DNA of 64,000 nucleotides from Citrobacter sp. MGH106 (GTDB lineage Bacteria; Pseudomonadota; Gammaproteobacteria; Enterobacterales; Enterobacteriaceae). Below are positions 38,421 to 50,447 of this stretch, piece after piece; positions within the stretch are counted from its first letter, which is position 1; every line of letters starts with the position of its first letter. Where the stretch lies: positions 2,871,938 to 2,935,937 of the forward strand of contig NZ_KQ089822.1 of assembly GCF_001037495.1 (NCBI RefSeq), read 5' to 3'. The position numbers and the translations under genes were made by a program. A model generated the notes under the pieces. The model was given only the letters and a program-made list of their open reading frames with translations, was not told the origin of the DNA and made no database searches.

Positions 38421-40871
38421 TTAAACGTGTATTTTGGTAATACGCCAGATGTTATCAGCATATTCCTGTACCGTTCTGTCTGAAGAAAAGTAACCCATAT
38501 TGGCAATATTATGCAGCGTTTTTGTCGTCCATTCACGAGGATTACAATACAAATCGTCCACCGCATCCTGGCAATCTACATAGCTACGATAATCCGCTAA
38601 AACCTGATAATGGTCGCCAAAGTTAATCAACGAATCCAGTATATTCTGATATCGCCCTGGTTCCTGTGGACTGAACATGCCAGTACCTATTTGAGTCAGT
38701 ACCTGGTGCAGCTCAATATCGTTCTCAAAAATAGCTCTGGGGCTATAACCGCTTTGTCGTAAGGCTTCTACTTCTTGTGCCGTATTCCCAAAGATAAAGA
38801 TGTTATCTTCGCCGACATACTCCCGCATCTCAATGTTCGCCCCGTCCAGCGTACCGATTGTTAACGCGCCATTAAGCCCAAACTTCATGTTACTGGTCCC
38901 GGAAGCCTCAGTACCGGCCAACGAAATCTGTTCAGACAGATCTGCGGCCGGAATGATCAATTGCGCCAGACTGACGCTGTAATCCGGTATAAACACCACT
39001 TTCAACCTGCCACCAATTTGCGGATCGTTATTGACCCGCTGCGCCACATCGTTAATTAAGCGAATAATTTGTTTCGCCATGTAGTACGACGAAGCGGCTT
39101 TTCCCGCAAAAATATTCACACGAGGTACCCAATTGGCATCCGGCGCAGCTTTAATGCGGTTATAACGGGTGATGATGTGGAGCACATTCAGTAATTGCCG
39201 CTTGTACTCGTGGATACGCTTTACTTGCACGTCAAACAAAGCATCAGGATTCACTACCACACCAAATTGTGTGGCAATGTAGTGTGCCAACCGCTGTTTA
39301 TTTTCCCGCTTCGCCCGATGCACCGCCTCATTCACGGACGGATAATCGATGTACTGCTTCAATTCGCCAAGCTGAATAAGTTTGGTACGCCAGGTATGAC
39401 CAATATGCTCATCCAGCACGCTGGCAAGTGGAGGATTCGCCAGGGCCAGCCAACGCCTGGCCGTAACACCATTAGTTACATTAGTAAAACGCATAGGGAA
39501 AATACGTGCGAAATCAGCAAACAAGGATTCCGTCATCAGTTTTGAATGCAATGCCGACACGCCATTGACTTTATGGCTGACAACTACGGCCAGCCAGGCC
39601 ATACGCACCACGCGACCATTAGATTCATCAATCAGCGATACACGTTTTAGTAACTCACTATTATCGTGATATTTATCGCTCACCGATTTCAGGAACCGAT
39701 CGTTAATGTCAAAAATAATCTGCAAATGACGAGGCAGGAGTCTGCTCAGCATCTCCACCGGCCATGTCTCCAGCGCTTCGCTCATCAGGGTATGATTGGT
39801 ATAGGAAAAGATCTGACAGGTCACATCAAACGCATCTTCCCAGCAAAACTGATGCTGATCGATCAATAAACGCATCAGTTCAGGGATCGCCAGTACCGGA
39901 TGAGTATCATTAAGATGGATTGCGATTTTATCTGCCAGATTATGGTAGGTTTTGTGCAACTGATAATGACGACTCAGAATATCCTGAACTGTTGCGGACG
40001 CCAGGAAATAAGCCTGTCGTAAGCGTAATTCACGGCCAGCATCGGTAGAGTCGTCCGGGTATAGCACCCGCGAGATCCTCTCAAAGTGGTATTTGTTTTC
40101 CACTTCAATAGAAAAATCATCATTCAGATTCAGTTTGCCAGAGTTAACCTCGCTGTTAACCTGCACATTCCACAAGCGTAATGTATTGGTGGTGTCTGTC
40201 GCGTAGCCGGGCACAATTTGATCGTGCGCCACAGCCAGAATATCCTCGGTTTCAATCCACCGGGTTTTATTCCCTTCCTGCTGAATGCGACCACCGAAAC
40301 GCACTTTATAATGCGTATTATGTCGTTTGAATTCCCACGGATTCCCGTATTCCAGCCAATAGTCCAGAGACTCTTTTTGCACTCCATTTACGATATTTTG
40401 TTTGAACATACCGTAATTATAACGAATACCATATCCGCATCCCGGCAGCCCAAGCGTCGCCAGCGAATCGAGGAAACAGGCAGCCAGACGTCCGAGACCG
40501 CCATTACCTAACCCAGGGTCATTTTCTTCATCGATCAGTTCTTCCAGATCCAGCCCCATAGCTTCAAGCGCGCAGTTCACTTCATCGTACAGACCTAAAG
40601 AAAGCAACGCGTTGGAAAGAGTGCGTCCAATCAGAAATTCCATCGATAAATAGTAAACCTGGCGGGCATCCTGAGAAAACTGGGCCCGGTTAGAGCGGTG
40701 CCAGCGTTCGACCATTCGATCGCGCACGGCGTATAACGTTGCATTTAGCCACTCCCGTTTTGTCGCGATTGCGGGATCCTTACCAATCGTAAATAAGAGT
40801 TTATTCGCAATATCATCTCTAAGTTTATCAACATCAGAATCTGCAGCGACCGGAAGTGGCGAAATATACAT
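38421..40871 (-). CDS. Glycogen/starch phosphorylase paralogue
   Basis: This 816-residue GT35 phosphorylase would release glucose-1-phosphate from alpha-1,4-glucans. It is close to E. coli GlgP (815 residues) but clearly diverged, for example at residues 1-25 and 220-265. The PLP lysine is Lys663 in SGTSNMKF. The glycine loop [16 protein letters not shown] (117-131) and the phosphate-binding KRIHEYKRQ (551-559) are intact, so it is probably active. It is outside the glg operon and adjacent to bssR/rimO, with a small ORF 53 bp upstream on the same strand. I give no symbol because glgP proper is expected elsewhere. Confidence 0.9.
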   Translation of the reverse strand: MYISPLPVAADSDVDKLRDDIANKLLFTIGKDPAIATKREWLNATLYAVRDRMVERWHRSNRAQFSQDARQVYYLSMEFLIGRTLSNALLSLGLYDEVNCALEAMGLDLEELIDEENDPGLGNGGLGRLAACFLDSLATLGLPGCGYGIRYNYGMFKQNIVNGVQKESLDYWLEYGNPWEFKRHNTHYKVRFGGRIQQEGNKTRWIETEDILAVAHDQIVPGYATDTTNTLRLWNVQVNSEVNSGKLNLNDDFSIEVENKYHFERISRVLYPDDSTDAGRELRLRQAYFLASATVQDILSRHYQLHKTYHNLADKIAIHLNDTHPVLAIPELMRLLIDQHQFCWEDAFDVTCQIFSYTNHTLMSEALETWPVEMLSRLLPRHLQIIFDINDRFLKSVSDKYHDNSELLKRVSLIDESNGRVVRMAWLAVVVSHKVNGVSALHSKLMTESLFADFARIFPMRFTNVTNGVTARRWLALANPPLASVLDEHIGHTWRTKLIQLGELKQYIDYPSVNEAVHRAKRENKQRLAHYIATQFGVVVNPDALFDVQVKRIHEYKRQLLNVLHIITRYNRIKAAPDANWVPRVNIFAGKAASSYYMAKQIIRLINDVAQRVNNDPQIGGRLKVVFIPDYSVSLAQLIIPAADLSEQISLAGTEASGTSNMKFGLNGALTIGTLDGANIEMREYVGEDNIFIFGNTAQEVEALRQSGYSPRAIFENDIELHQVLTQIGTGMFSPQEPGRYQNILDSLINFGDHYQVLADYRSYVDCQDAVDDLYCNPREWTTKTLHNIANMGYFSSDRTVQEYADNIWRITKIHV

Positions 40872-40924
40872 ATCAACATTACCTTTCAGAATATTGTAGG
40901 ATGAGACATCGACAGGCGAATTAT

Positions 40925-41122
40925 TTAAAGCTCAGGTTTTCGAGTTTTACTTTTTTGCAGGATAACTTCGTGGCGAGTAATAAAACTTAATTCTGCCATT
41001 AAAATACGCCAGGTTAGACCTGTCGCGAGAGAGATATAATATAAACTCACGCCATTAGCATAAAGTGTTTTAGCCATTTCAAGTTTGGCCTGCAAAACAA
41101 TATCTTTCAAATTTAACCTCAT
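40925..41122 (-). CDS. Hypothetical 65-residue protein upstream of the phosphorylase gene
   Basis: I do not recognise this protein. It starts [20 protein letters not shown] and contains [20 protein letters not shown], which looks like the recognition part of a small helix-turn-helix. The C-terminus is basic ([10 protein letters not shown]). It is on the same strand as the phosphorylase gene, 53 bp upstream, and could be its leader ORF or a small regulator. The ribosome-binding site is weak. The frame is AT-rich but lies in a gap with no other candidate gene. Confidence 0.5.
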   Translation of the reverse strand: MRLNLKDIVLQAKLEMAKTLYANGVSLYYISLATGLTWRILMAELSFITRHEVILQKSKTRKPEL

Positions 41123-41335
41123 TGATAACGCTCGACGGAATAAAATTTACGCCAATGCGTTTCTATAGCCAAGAAGTAGCACTTAAAGCCGGAATTAGAC
41201 TCTCTAAACACCTTTCACCAGCAGATATTCTATTAATTCCCCTTTATTCTGTTCGTCTTCTCGCTATCAGATATAGATGTAGCGTGAAGGCATCTGTATA
41301 ATCCCCCGATTACGAGCAATGTACAGTATAAGAAA

Positions 41336-42643
41336 ATGGCAAAAATTGGTTTTATATCACTAGGTTGTCCGAAAAACCTCGTCGATTCCGAACGCATCCT
41401 GACTGAACTTCGTACTGAAGGTTATGATGTTGTACCGAGCTACGACGACGCGGATATGGTTATCGTTAACACCTGCGGCTTTATCGACAGTGCGGTACAA
41501 GAGTCACTGGAAGTGATTGGCGAAGCGCTGAACGAAAACGGCAAGGTGATTGTCACCGGCTGTCTGGGCGCGAAAGTCGATCAGATCCGTGAAGTTCACC
41601 CGAAGGTGCTGGAAATCACCGGGCCACATAGCTACGAACAGGTTCTTGAGCATGTTCACCACTATGTGCCAAAGCCGAAGCATAACCCCTTCCAGAGCCT
41701 GGTACCTGAGCAGGGCGTCAAACTGACACCGCGTCACTACGCCTATCTGAAAATATCAGAAGGCTGTAACCACCGCTGCACATTCTGCATTATTCCATCT
41801 ATGCGTGGTGATCTGGTGAGCCGTCCGATCGGCGACGTACTCAGCGAAGCTAAACGCCTGGTTGATGCTGGTGTGAAAGAGATCCTGGTAATCTCCCAGG
41901 ATACTTCTGCTTACGGCGTGGATGTGAAGCATCGCACTGGTTTTCATAACGGCGAACCAGTAAAAACCAGCATGGTTGACCTGTGTGAGCAACTGTCAAA
42001 ACTGGGTATCTGGACCCGTTTGCATTATGTCTACCCGTACCCGCACGTTGACGACGTAATTCCACTGATGGCGGAAGGTAAAATCCTGCCGTATCTGGAC
42101 ATCCCACTGCAGCATGCCAGCCCGCGTATTCTCAAGCTGATGAAGCGACCTGGCTCTGTGGACAGACAATTAGCGCGTATTAAACAATGGCGTGAAATCT
42201 GCCCTGAGCTGACTCTGCGATCGACATTCATCGTCGGCTTCCCGGGTGAAACAGAAGAAGACTTCCAGATGCTGCTCGACTTCCTGAAAGAAGCTCGCCT
42301 GGATCGCGTTGGTTGCTTTAAGTACAGCCCAGTTGAGGGTGCTGGCGCAAATGATCTGCCGGATCAAATCCCGGAAGAGGTGAAGGAAGAGCGCTGGAAC
42401 CGCTTTATGCAACTTCAGCAGCAGATCTCTGCTGAACGTTTGCAGGAAAAAGTAGGTCGCGAAATTATGGTCATCGTTGATGAAGTTGACGAAGAAGGCG
42501 CCATTGGCCGTAGCATGGCAGACGCACCTGAAATCGACGGCGCGGTGTACATGAATGGGGAAACCAACGTGAAACCAGGCGATATCATCCGCGTGAAAGT
42601 TGAAAACGCAGACGAATACGATCTGTGGGGCTCCCGCGTCTAA
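41336..42643 (+). CDS. rimO: Ribosomal protein S12 methylthiotransferase RimO
   Basis: RimO is a radical-SAM enzyme that methylthiolates Asp88 of ribosomal protein S12. The 435 residues have the N-terminal UPF0004 domain with Cys11, Cys47 and Cys76 for the auxiliary cluster. The radical-SAM cluster Cys144-x3-Cys148-x2-Cys151 is in [11 protein letters not shown], and a C-terminal TRAM domain follows. Compared with the K-12 protein I recall, the first six residues are missing because the ATG here begins at the MAKIGF position. Confidence 0.97.
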   Translation: MAKIGFISLGCPKNLVDSERILTELRTEGYDVVPSYDDADMVIVNTCGFIDSAVQESLEVIGEALNENGKVIVTGCLGAKVDQIREVHPKVLEITGPHSYEQVLEHVHHYVPKPKHNPFQSLVPEQGVKLTPRHYAYLKISEGCNHRCTFCIIPSMRGDLVSRPIGDVLSEAKRLVDAGVKEILVISQDTSAYGVDVKHRTGFHNGEPVKTSMVDLCEQLSKLGIWTRLHYVYPYPHVDDVIPLMAEGKILPYLDIPLQHASPRILKLMKRPGSVDRQLARIKQWREICPELTLRSTFIVGFPGETEEDFQMLLDFLKEARLDRVGCFKYSPVEGAGANDLPDQIPEEVKEERWNRFMQLQQQISAERLQEKVGREIMVIVDEVDEEGAIGRSMADAPEIDGAVYMNGETNVKPGDIIRVKVENADEYDLWGSRV

Positions 42644-42660
42644 ACACACGTAACAGAACC

Positions 42661-42735
42661 GTAGGCCGGATAAGCCATTTATGCTGACATCTGGCAATGC
42701 CTGATAGCAATGCTAAAGCATCTTATCAGGCCTAC
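42661..42735. repeat. REP/BIME element between rimO and gsiD
   Basis: Outer arms GTAGGCCGGATAAG (42661-42674) and CTTATCAGGCCTAC (42722-42735) form a near-perfect inverted pair, the signature of two facing REP units. The middle contains a second CTGGCA/TGCCTGAT-like segment. It occupies almost the whole 95-bp gap between two convergent genes; in K-12, yliE and yliF lie in this interval. Confidence 0.85.
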
Positions 42736-42738
42736 GGT

Positions 42739-43650
42739 TTATCCCTTTATCTTAGGGTCCAGCGCGTCGCGCAGGCCATCTCCCAACATATTAAACGCCA
42801 GTACCGTCAGGAATATAGCTACTGCCGGGAAAATCGCCACGTGCGGCGCGATCACCATATCTGCCCGCGCTTCGTTAAGCATAGCCCCCCACTCCGGCGT
42901 TGGCGGCTGAGCACCTAACCCAAGAAATGACAAACTCGCGGCTGAAATAATCGATGTCCCGATACGCATGGTAAAAAAGACCACAATCGAGGAGACGGTT
43001 CCCGGCAGAATATGGTTGAAGATGATAGTTGTATCGCTGGCGCCGATGCTACGCGCCGACTCAATAAACGTCTGTTGCTTAAGTACCAGCGTATTCCCTC
43101 GCACCAGACGGGCGAAGGCCGGAATGGAGAAGACTGCGACAGCAATGATGACGTTAGCAATGCCACTTCCCAGCACCGCCACCACCGCAATTGCCAGCAA
43201 AATACCAGGAAAGGCGAACAGCACATCGCAGATGCGCATAATCAGCCGATCCCACCAGCCTTCGTAATAGCCCGCCACCAGTCCCAATACCGTCCCTATC
43301 GCCGCGCCAATAAAGACGGCAAAGACTCCCGCAGCCAGCGAGATTTGCGCACCGACCAACACGCGGCTGAAAATATCTCTACCCAGTGAATCGACGCCAA
43401 ACCAGTGCATCATCGACGGGCCGTCATTCAGACGGTCATAATCGAAGTAATTCTCGGCATCAAACGGCGTCAGCCAGCGGGCAAATATCGCGACCAGGAT
43501 CAAGGCCAGCACAAATATCCCGGCGATCATCGCCACGTGCTGGCGACGAAAACGACGCCAGAACTCATGCCATGGCGTACGGATCTGTTCAGGCTTCACG
43601 AGGGGCATCGCATTTAAAATCGCCTGCCGGCGCCAGTTAAAAAATCGCAT
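42739..43650 (-). CDS. gsiD: Glutathione ABC transporter permease GsiD
   Basis: GsiD is one of two permeases of the GsiABCD glutathione importer (Opp/Dpp family). The 303 residues have an N-terminal cytosolic/OppC_N segment, six membrane segments and the EAA-like loop [21 protein letters not shown]. It is the last gene of the operon, 2 bp after gsiC. Confidence 0.96.
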   Translation of the reverse strand: MRFFNWRRQAILNAMPLVKPEQIRTPWHEFWRRFRRQHVAMIAGIFVLALILVAIFARWLTPFDAENYFDYDRLNDGPSMMHWFGVDSLGRDIFSRVLVGAQISLAAGVFAVFIGAAIGTVLGLVAGYYEGWWDRLIMRICDVLFAFPGILLAIAVVAVLGSGIANVIIAVAVFSIPAFARLVRGNTLVLKQQTFIESARSIGASDTTIIFNHILPGTVSSIVVFFTMRIGTSIISAASLSFLGLGAQPPTPEWGAMLNEARADMVIAPHVAIFPAVAIFLTVLAFNMLGDGLRDALDPKIKG

Positions 43651-43652
43651 CC

Positions 43653-44573
43653 TTATTTGTACCTGATAGCGGGATTAATGGCGGCATAGAGCACATCCAC
43701 CACTAAGTTAATAAGAATAAACTCCAGAGAAAATAACAGAACCTCGGCCTGAATCACCGGATAGTCTCGCATTTCAACAGAGTCTACCAACAATCGCCCA
43801 AGCCCGGGCCAGTTGAACACTTTCTCAACCACAATTGAGCCACCAAGCAAAAAACCGAACTGCAATCCCATCATCGTAACGACCGGAATCATTGCGTTTC
43901 GCAGACCGTGTTTTAACACCACCCAGGTTTCACTTACCCCTTTCGCACGAGCAGTGCGCATGTAATCTTCGCTAAGCACATCGACAAACGAGGCGCGGGT
44001 AAAACGTGCAAGCACCGCCGCCACCGCTGCACCGAGAGTGATGGAAGGCAGGATATAATGCAGCCAGGTGTCTGCGCCAACGGTCGGTAACCAGCCCAGC
44101 TCAACGGAGAATATCTGCATCAACAGCATACCAAGCGCAAAGGCCGGGAAAGATATCCCCGTTACCGCCAGCGCCATGCTCACCCTGTCCGGCCAACGGT
44201 TGCGCCATACGGCGGCGATGATCCCCGCCGTCATACCAAATAAAACCGCCCACGCCATACTGGCGATCGTCAGCCACAGGGACGGCATAAAGCGGCTGGC
44301 AATCTCTTCAGCCACCGGCCGACGGGAGACCATTGATGTCCCGAAATCGCCCTGCAAAACGTTAGTGATGTAATGCCAGAACTGAACATGCAGCGGCTGG
44401 TCCAGACCCAACTGCTGGCGCACCAGTTCAATAACCTCAGCGTCGGCCTCCGGCCCGGCAATCAGTCGGGCCGGGTCGCCTGGCAGCAGGTGGACAAATA
44501 AAAACACCAGCACCGCGACAATCAACAGGGTTGGAATTAGCCCCAGCAGGCGCTTGAAAACATAGTTAAGCAT
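43653..44573 (-). CDS. gsiC: Glutathione ABC transporter permease GsiC
   Basis: GsiC is the partner permease of GsiD. The 306 residues match E. coli and have the OppB-type layout: N-terminal helix [20 protein letters not shown], a periplasmic loop and five further membrane segments. The EAA-like loop is [22 protein letters not shown]. It lies 47 bp after gsiB. Confidence 0.96.
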   Translation of the reverse strand: MLNYVFKRLLGLIPTLLIVAVLVFLFVHLLPGDPARLIAGPEADAEVIELVRQQLGLDQPLHVQFWHYITNVLQGDFGTSMVSRRPVAEEIASRFMPSLWLTIASMAWAVLFGMTAGIIAAVWRNRWPDRVSMALAVTGISFPAFALGMLLMQIFSVELGWLPTVGADTWLHYILPSITLGAAVAAVLARFTRASFVDVLSEDYMRTARAKGVSETWVVLKHGLRNAMIPVVTMMGLQFGFLLGGSIVVEKVFNWPGLGRLLVDSVEMRDYPVIQAEVLLFSLEFILINLVVDVLYAAINPAIRYK

Positions 44574-44620
44574 CAGACTCCCTTCGGCGGCCCCCGTTGT
44601 TCAGGGGCCAAATGAATAGC

Positions 44621-46159
44621 TTATTGCAAATCCGCATCATCAAAACTAAATCCGGTATCCGGCATAATCCAGAATCCGGTCAAATTTGTACTGTGCGCAG
44701 AGATCAGTTTTTCCACCACTAACGGGATCCACGGCGACTCTTTCCAGATGATATCTTGCGCGTCTTTGTACAACTGCGCTTTTTGCGCCGGATCGTTGGT
44801 CTGCAATGCTGCCGATAAATCGCTGTCCACCTGCTTGTTACTGTAGAACGCCGTATTAAACAAGGTTGGCGGCCAGTTTTGTGAAGCAAACAGCGGCGAC
44901 AGCGCCCAGTCAGCCTCGCCCGTAGACGCTGACCAGCCGGTGTAGAACATCCGCACCCCACTCTCTTTCTGCGCCTTCCCTTCAACTTCGGCGGCTCGCT
45001 GTCCGGCATCCATCGCCGTGACCTGTGCTTTAATGCCCACCTGCGCTAACTGCTGCTGCGTAAATTGCAGAACTTTCTGCGCGGTGCTGTGGTTATGCGA
45101 CGACCACAGTGTGGTGGTAAACCCGTTGGGATAACCCGCCTCTTTTAACAATTCACGTGCCTTTGCCGGATCGTAAGGCCACGGCGTATAGCTTTGTGCG
45201 TAGGCAATCGCCGGAGGAAGAACACCTGTCGCTGGCGTCGCGTAACCGGCAAAAGCTACTTTCACCAGCGCCTGACGGTTGATGGCATAATTCAGCGCCT
45301 CACGCACCTTCGGGTTGTCGAACGGTTTTTGCGTGACGTTCATACTGATATAACGCTGCATTATTGACGGGCTGGCAACCAGTTGCAGATTTTTGTTCTT
45401 CGCCAGTAACGCAGCCTGCTCGTAAGGGATCGGGAAAGCAAACTGGGCTTCACCCGTCTGCAACATTGCCGCACGGGTATTGTTGTCCGTTACCGGACGC
45501 CAGGTAATCGTATCAAGCTTTGGCAATCCCTGCTGCCAGTAGCCTGGGAACTTCTTCACCTTAACAAAATCGGTCTGATTCCAGGTATCCAGTTGATAAG
45601 GGCCGGTACCAACAGGATGGAAACCAATATCCTTGCCGTACTTTTCCAGTGCTGCTGGTGAAATCATCGCCGTTGCCGGATGCGCCAGGATATTGATAAA
45701 TGCAGAGAACGGTTGTTTTAGCGTGATCTTCACCGTAGACGGATCGACGGCCTCGGTTTTATCAATATTCTTATACAAATTGTAGCGTTTAAGATGGTTT
45801 TCCGGATTACTGGCTCGATCAAGGTTGGCTTTTACCGCAGCGGCATTGAAGTCGGTCCCATCCTGAAACTTCACGCCCTGGCGCAGTTTGACGAGGTACG
45901 TCAGGCCATCGGCGGAAACGGTGTAGCTTTCCGCCAGCACGTTTTTCAGTTTCATCTCTTTATCAAGACCGAACAATCCCTGATAAAACGACTTCGCCAC
46001 CGCCTGTGACAGCGTATCGTTCGCATCATACGGATCGAGCGTAGTGAAATTAGACCCTACCGCCACCACCACATTTTTGGCAGCCCAGGAAGGAGACGCA
46101 GCCAGTGCAGAGGCTACCCCCAGAGCAACCAGCCATTTTCGAGCAACAATTTTTGTCAT
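44621..46159 (-). CDS. gsiB: Periplasmic glutathione-binding protein GsiB
   Basis: GsiB is the substrate-binding protein of the glutathione importer (SBP_bac_5 family). The 512 residues begin with a signal peptide ([19 protein letters not shown]). Typical family features are [20 protein letters not shown] near the mature N-terminus and [19 protein letters not shown]. The K-12 protein has the same length. It lies 27 bp after gsiA. Confidence 0.96.
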   Translation of the reverse strand: MTKIVARKWLVALGVASALAASPSWAAKNVVVAVGSNFTTLDPYDANDTLSQAVAKSFYQGLFGLDKEMKLKNVLAESYTVSADGLTYLVKLRQGVKFQDGTDFNAAAVKANLDRASNPENHLKRYNLYKNIDKTEAVDPSTVKITLKQPFSAFINILAHPATAMISPAALEKYGKDIGFHPVGTGPYQLDTWNQTDFVKVKKFPGYWQQGLPKLDTITWRPVTDNNTRAAMLQTGEAQFAFPIPYEQAALLAKNKNLQLVASPSIMQRYISMNVTQKPFDNPKVREALNYAINRQALVKVAFAGYATPATGVLPPAIAYAQSYTPWPYDPAKARELLKEAGYPNGFTTTLWSSHNHSTAQKVLQFTQQQLAQVGIKAQVTAMDAGQRAAEVEGKAQKESGVRMFYTGWSASTGEADWALSPLFASQNWPPTLFNTAFYSNKQVDSDLSAALQTNDPAQKAQLYKDAQDIIWKESPWIPLVVEKLISAHSTNLTGFWIMPDTGFSFDDADLQ

Positions 46160-46186
46160 GTTATTCTCCTGAACCCTGCCTGCCTG

Positions 46187-48058
46187 TTATAAACGCGAAA
46201 GCGCATTATCCGCTTGCGAACGCGCAACATAATGCCCCGGCCCAACTAACTGGAGTGAGACGGGGAAGATTTCTTCACCGCGTTTGCGGATATTGCTGGG
46301 GATATCATCCGACAGCAGTACGCGCTGCGGCCGGTGATGAGATGGGTCGGCGACTGGTACTGCCGACATCAATTTTCGGGTATAGGGATGTTGAGGATTT
46401 TCAAACACCGCCCGCCGGGTCCCAATTTCTACAATTTGTCCCAGATACATCACTGCCACACGGTGACTGATACGCTCTACTACCGCCATATCGTGAGAAA
46501 TAAACAGGTATGCAATACCCATTTCGCGCTGCAGGTCGAGCAACAGGTTGATAATCTGTCCACGAATTGAGACATCCAGTGCGGAAACAGACTCATCGGC
46601 GATAATCACTTTCGGATTCAGCGCCAGCGCCCGGGCAATGCAAATACGCTGACGCTGCCCGCCCGAAAATTCATGCGGATAACGCCAGGCATGCTCAGGA
46701 AGCAACCCAACACGCTCCAGCAACCATGCCACGCGTTTTGCCGCTGCATCGCCTTGCAGTAAACCATGAACCCGCAGCGGTTCCAGAATCGAATATCCCA
46801 CCGTCTGGCGAGGATCCAGTGATGCATAAGGGTCCTGGAAGATAAATTGTATATCCCGGCGCAGCGGCTGCAGCTTGCTGGCCGCCAGCGTATCAATACG
46901 TTGGCCGTTGAACGTTATCTCCCCACGCTGGGACTCCACCAGACGCAACAACGCGCGCCCGGTGGTGGACTTACCGCAGCCTGACTCCCCAACCAGCGAT
47001 AGCGTTTCACCGGGCCAGAGATCAAAGCTGACGTTTTCTACTGCATGAACTTCGCGAGTTACGCGATTAAGAATGCCGCTACGCAATGGAAAACGCGTCA
47101 CCAGATTGCGTACCCGCAAAATCGGCTCCCCCTCAACCACGGTGTCCTGTTCAGTCTCTGGTTCAATATGGTCAGGATCATGCAGGGAAATAAGCGGAAA
47201 CCGACGCGGAAGGTCATGCCCGCTCATCGCTCCAAGCTGCGGTACGGCTGCCAGAAGCGCTTTAGTGTAGGGATGTTGGGGGGCGTGAAAAATCTGTTCA
47301 ACGCTGCCGGTTTCTACAGCTTCCCCCTGATACATTACCAGCACACGATCGGCTATATCGGCAACAACCCCCATATCGTGGGTGATAAATATCACCCCCA
47401 TGGACATATCCTGCTGTAACACTTTAATCAGCTGAAGGATCTGTGACTGAATAGTGACATCCAGCGCAGTTGTCGGCTCATCAGCAATCAATACCGCAGG
47501 ACGGCAAGAGAGCGCCATCGCAATCATCACCCGCTGACGCATGCCGCCGGAAAGCTGATGCGGGTAGCGCGATAAAATGGCCCTCGACTCGGGAATACGC
47601 ACCTGGTCGAGCATTCGTTTGGCCTCCGCCATCGCATCTTCACGATTTGCGCCCTGATGTAAGCGAATAGACTCGGCAATCTGTTCGCCAACGGTAAACA
47701 CCGGGTTGAGTGACGTCATCGGCTCCTGGAAGATCATCGCGATATCCGCACCGCGTACATGACGCATCTGCGAGGCGCTTTGTTCACCGAGCTCAATTAC
47801 CTGTCGGTTACGTCGCCGAAGCAGCATCTCATCGCAACTTACTTCACCGCCCGCCTGTTCTATCAGACGCATTAGTGACAAAGCAGTTACTGATTTCCCT
47901 GAACCGGATTCGCCAACAATCGCCAGCGTTTCTCCACGCTTCAGGCGAAATGACAGATTACGCACCGCGCTGATACGTTGCTGCTCCTGCTCAAAGGCAA
48001 TATTCAGGTTGCTGACCGCCAGCACATCGCTGACATCAAGCTCATCACTGTGTGGCAA
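46187..48058 (-). CDS. gsiA: Glutathione ABC transporter ATPase GsiA
   Basis: GsiA has two fused ATPase domains that drive glutathione uptake. A TTG start at 48058 (read as MPHSDELDV) with AAAGGAG about 7 bases upstream gives 623 residues, exactly the E. coli length; the open frame continues into iaaA without family support. Domain 1 (about 15-290) has GESGSGKSV and LSGGMRQR; domain 2 (about 315-580) has GESGCGKST and FSGGQRQR. The start overlaps the end of iaaA by 14 bases. Confidence 0.95.
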   Translation of the reverse strand: MPHSDELDVSDVLAVSNLNIAFEQEQQRISAVRNLSFRLKRGETLAIVGESGSGKSVTALSLMRLIEQAGGEVSCDEMLLRRRNRQVIELGEQSASQMRHVRGADIAMIFQEPMTSLNPVFTVGEQIAESIRLHQGANREDAMAEAKRMLDQVRIPESRAILSRYPHQLSGGMRQRVMIAMALSCRPAVLIADEPTTALDVTIQSQILQLIKVLQQDMSMGVIFITHDMGVVADIADRVLVMYQGEAVETGSVEQIFHAPQHPYTKALLAAVPQLGAMSGHDLPRRFPLISLHDPDHIEPETEQDTVVEGEPILRVRNLVTRFPLRSGILNRVTREVHAVENVSFDLWPGETLSLVGESGCGKSTTGRALLRLVESQRGEITFNGQRIDTLAASKLQPLRRDIQFIFQDPYASLDPRQTVGYSILEPLRVHGLLQGDAAAKRVAWLLERVGLLPEHAWRYPHEFSGGQRQRICIARALALNPKVIIADESVSALDVSIRGQIINLLLDLQREMGIAYLFISHDMAVVERISHRVAVMYLGQIVEIGTRRAVFENPQHPYTRKLMSAVPVADPSHHRPQRVLLSDDIPSNIRKRGEEIFPVSLQLVGPGHYVARSQADNALSRL

Positions 48059-49010
48059 CGGTATCTCCTTTCTCCCGGTAAATACCGGTAGTTGGCGTAT
48101 CGCCGGCATATCCCCATGCACGGTACATGCCTTCACTATTAAACGGTAAAGCGACGTTACCTTCATGATCGACGGCGATTAGCCCACCGCTGCCGCCCAA
48201 CGCCGGTAATTTCTCCATCACCACGCGTTCGCACGCCTCTGATAAGCTCAGACCGCCATAATCCATCAGCGCCGCAATGTCATAAGCAGCCAGCGCACGA
48301 ATAAATACTTCGCCAGTTCCCGTACAGGAGACAGCAACACTGGCATTATTGGCATAACACCCCGCACCGACCAGCGGACTGTCACCGACGCGCCCCGGCA
48401 ATTTGTTGGTCATACCACCCGTTGATGTCGCAGCAGCCAGATTGCCGTACTGATCCAGCGCTACCGCACCGACGGTCCCCATTTTATTGCGTTCGTCCAA
48501 TGGCGAACCACTATGATCAAGTATCGTCTCATCCGCCGTACGCGCCGCCACAAGCTGTGCAAAACGCTCTGGTGTAGAGAAAATATCGGCAGCAACGCGC
48601 GTCATTCCCTGCGCAATGGCAAAATTTTCCGCCCCTTCCCCCACCATCATGACATGCGGACTGTGCTCCATCACCAGACGAGCAGCAAGGATCGGGTTTC
48701 GCAGGTGGCTAACCCCGGCAACAGCTCCCGCCTTCAGCGTATTACCGTCCATAACGCAAGCATCCAGCTCATGGGTTTCATCACGGGTAAACACCGCACC
48801 AATTCCGGCATTGAACAGAGGGCACTCTTCAAGCAGGCGTACGGCTTCGGTGACGACATCCAGCGCGTTTTGACCCGCTTCAAGCATCCGTTGCCCCACC
48901 TCAACGATATCTGACAGCGCCTGTATATAACGTAACTCCTGCTCCTGACTCAGTTGTGAGCGGGTTATTGCGCCAGCACCACCGTGAATTGCAATGACTG
49001 CTTTGCTCAT
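48045..49010 (-). CDS. iaaA: Isoaspartyl peptidase / beta-aspartyl-peptidase IaaA
   Basis: IaaA is an N-terminal nucleophile amidohydrolase that cleaves isoaspartyl dipeptides after autoproteolysis. The 321 residues match E. coli, and the autocleavage nucleophile Thr179 is in [11 protein letters not shown]. It is the first gene of iaaA-gsiABCD. Its pairing with a glutathione importer suggests joint use of peptides as sulfur and amino-acid sources. It diverges from moeA. Confidence 0.97.
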   Translation of the reverse strand: MSKAVIAIHGGAGAITRSQLSQEQELRYIQALSDIVEVGQRMLEAGQNALDVVTEAVRLLEECPLFNAGIGAVFTRDETHELDACVMDGNTLKAGAVAGVSHLRNPILAARLVMEHSPHVMMVGEGAENFAIAQGMTRVAADIFSTPERFAQLVAARTADETILDHSGSPLDERNKMGTVGAVALDQYGNLAAATSTGGMTNKLPGRVGDSPLVGAGCYANNASVAVSCTGTGEVFIRALAAYDIAALMDYGGLSLSEACERVVMEKLPALGGSGGLIAVDHEGNVALPFNSEGMYRAWGYAGDTPTTGIYREKGDTVATQ

Positions 49011-49211
49011 TTTTATCGTCCATTAAGGTGGCTGGTATCGGGGTTATAAATATCAGAAATTCTGTGAGTTATTGATTCGATTTTTGAATATAGAAAGATG
49101 CAGACGTCATGTAAAGATAAAGCCCCGCACCTAAGACTGAGGTGGCATACTGTCGACGCCTGTTTTCTGACATAATGGCCAGATTCGATTTTGCCTCGCA
49201 GGAGTCTTCTC

Positions 49212-50447
49212 ATGGAATTTACCACCGGACTGATGCCGCTCGAAACGGCACTCACTCAGATGCTGTCGTCTATTACCCCACTCACCGCAGTCGAAACGTT
49301 GCCCCTGGTTCAATGCTTCGGTCGTATTCTGGCAACTGACGTAGTCTCCCCTTGTGATGTACCGGGATTTGATAACTCGGCAATGGACGGCTACGCGGTA
49401 CGTGTAGAGGATCTACAATCCGGTCAGCCGCTCACTGTTGCAGGTAAAGCCTTTGCCGGTCAGCCTTACCATGGTGAATGGCCAGCGGGAACCTGCATTC
49501 GTATTATGACTGGCGCACCGGTTCCTGCCGGTTGTGAAGCGGTGGTGATGCAGGAACAAACCGAACAAACTGACGGCGGCATCCGTTTTACTGCGGATGT
49601 CCGCACCGGGCAAAATATCCGTCGGCGCGGCGAAGATATTTCCAACGGCGCTGTTGTCTTTCCCGCAGGAACTCGCCTGACGACGGCTGAACTCCCCGTG
49701 CTGGCATCGCTGGGTATAGCTGAGGTCCAGGTGGTTCGCAAAGTGCGCGTAGCACTCTTCTCCACCGGTGATGAATTGCAGTTGCCAGGCCAACCGCTGG
49801 GCGACGGACAAATTTATGACACCAACCGCCTGACCGTGCATCTCATGCTGCAACAGTTGGGCTGCGAAGTAATCAACTTAGGCATTATCCGCGACGATCC
49901 AAATGCGTTACGCGCGGCGTTTATCGAAGCTGACAGCCAGGCCGATGTGGTTATCAGTTCCGGCGGTGTTTCTGTGGGTGAAGCAGACTACACCAAAACC
50001 ATACTGGAAGAACTGGGAGAGATCGCGTTCTGGAAGCTGGCGATCAAGCCAGGCAAGCCATTTGCTTTCGGTAAACTAAGCAATAGCTGGTTTTGCGGCC
50101 TGCCGGGCAACCCGGTTTCTGCAGCCCTCACCTTCTATCAACTGGTGCAGCCACTTTTAGCGAAACTCAGTGGTAATACGGCCAGCGGGCTTCCACCTCG
50201 CCAGCGCGTGCGCACCGCATCACGCCTGAAAAAAACACCAGGGCGCCTGGATTTCCAACGCGGAGTATTGCAGCGCACGGCAGAGGGCGAACTGGAGGTC
50301 ACCACCACCGGTCATCAGGGCTCGCATATTTTTAGCTCCTTCAGCCAGGGTAACTGTTTTATTGTACTGGAGCGCGACCGCGGTAACGTGGAGGCCGGAG
50401 AGTGGGTAGAGGTCGAACCGTTTAACGCACTGTTTGGAGGCCTGTAA
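49212..50447 (+). CDS. moeA: Molybdopterin molybdenumtransferase MoeA
   Basis: MoeA inserts molybdate into adenylated molybdopterin, the last step of Mo-cofactor synthesis. The 411 residues match E. coli from [16 protein letters not shown] precedes the ATG. Motifs include [11 protein letters not shown] (about residues 54-64), STGDEL and [14 protein letters not shown] in the MoaB/MogA-like domain, and GLPGNPVSA. It overlaps moeB by one base (TAATG). Confidence 0.97.
   Translation: MEFTTGLMPLETALTQMLSSITPLTAVETLPLVQCFGRILATDVVSPCDVPGFDNSAMDGYAVRVEDLQSGQPLTVAGKAFAGQPYHGEWPAGTCIRIMTGAPVPAGCEAVVMQEQTEQTDGGIRFTADVRTGQNIRRRGEDISNGAVVFPAGTRLTTAELPVLASLGIAEVQVVRKVRVALFSTGDELQLPGQPLGDGQIYDTNRLTVHLMLQQLGCEVINLGIIRDDPNALRAAFIEADSQADVVISSGGVSVGEADYTKTILEELGEIAFWKLAIKPGKPFAFGKLSNSWFCGLPGNPVSAALTFYQLVQPLLAKLSGNTASGLPPRQRVRTASRLKKTPGRLDFQRGVLQRTAEGELEVTTTGHQGSHIFSSFSQGNCFIVLERDRGNVEAGEWVEVEPFNALFGGL

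Noticed and set aside
41123-41335. Possible gene between the 65-residue ORF and rimO
   Set aside because: There is no open frame of useful length; it is most likely the rimO promoter region plus the upstream region of the small ORF.
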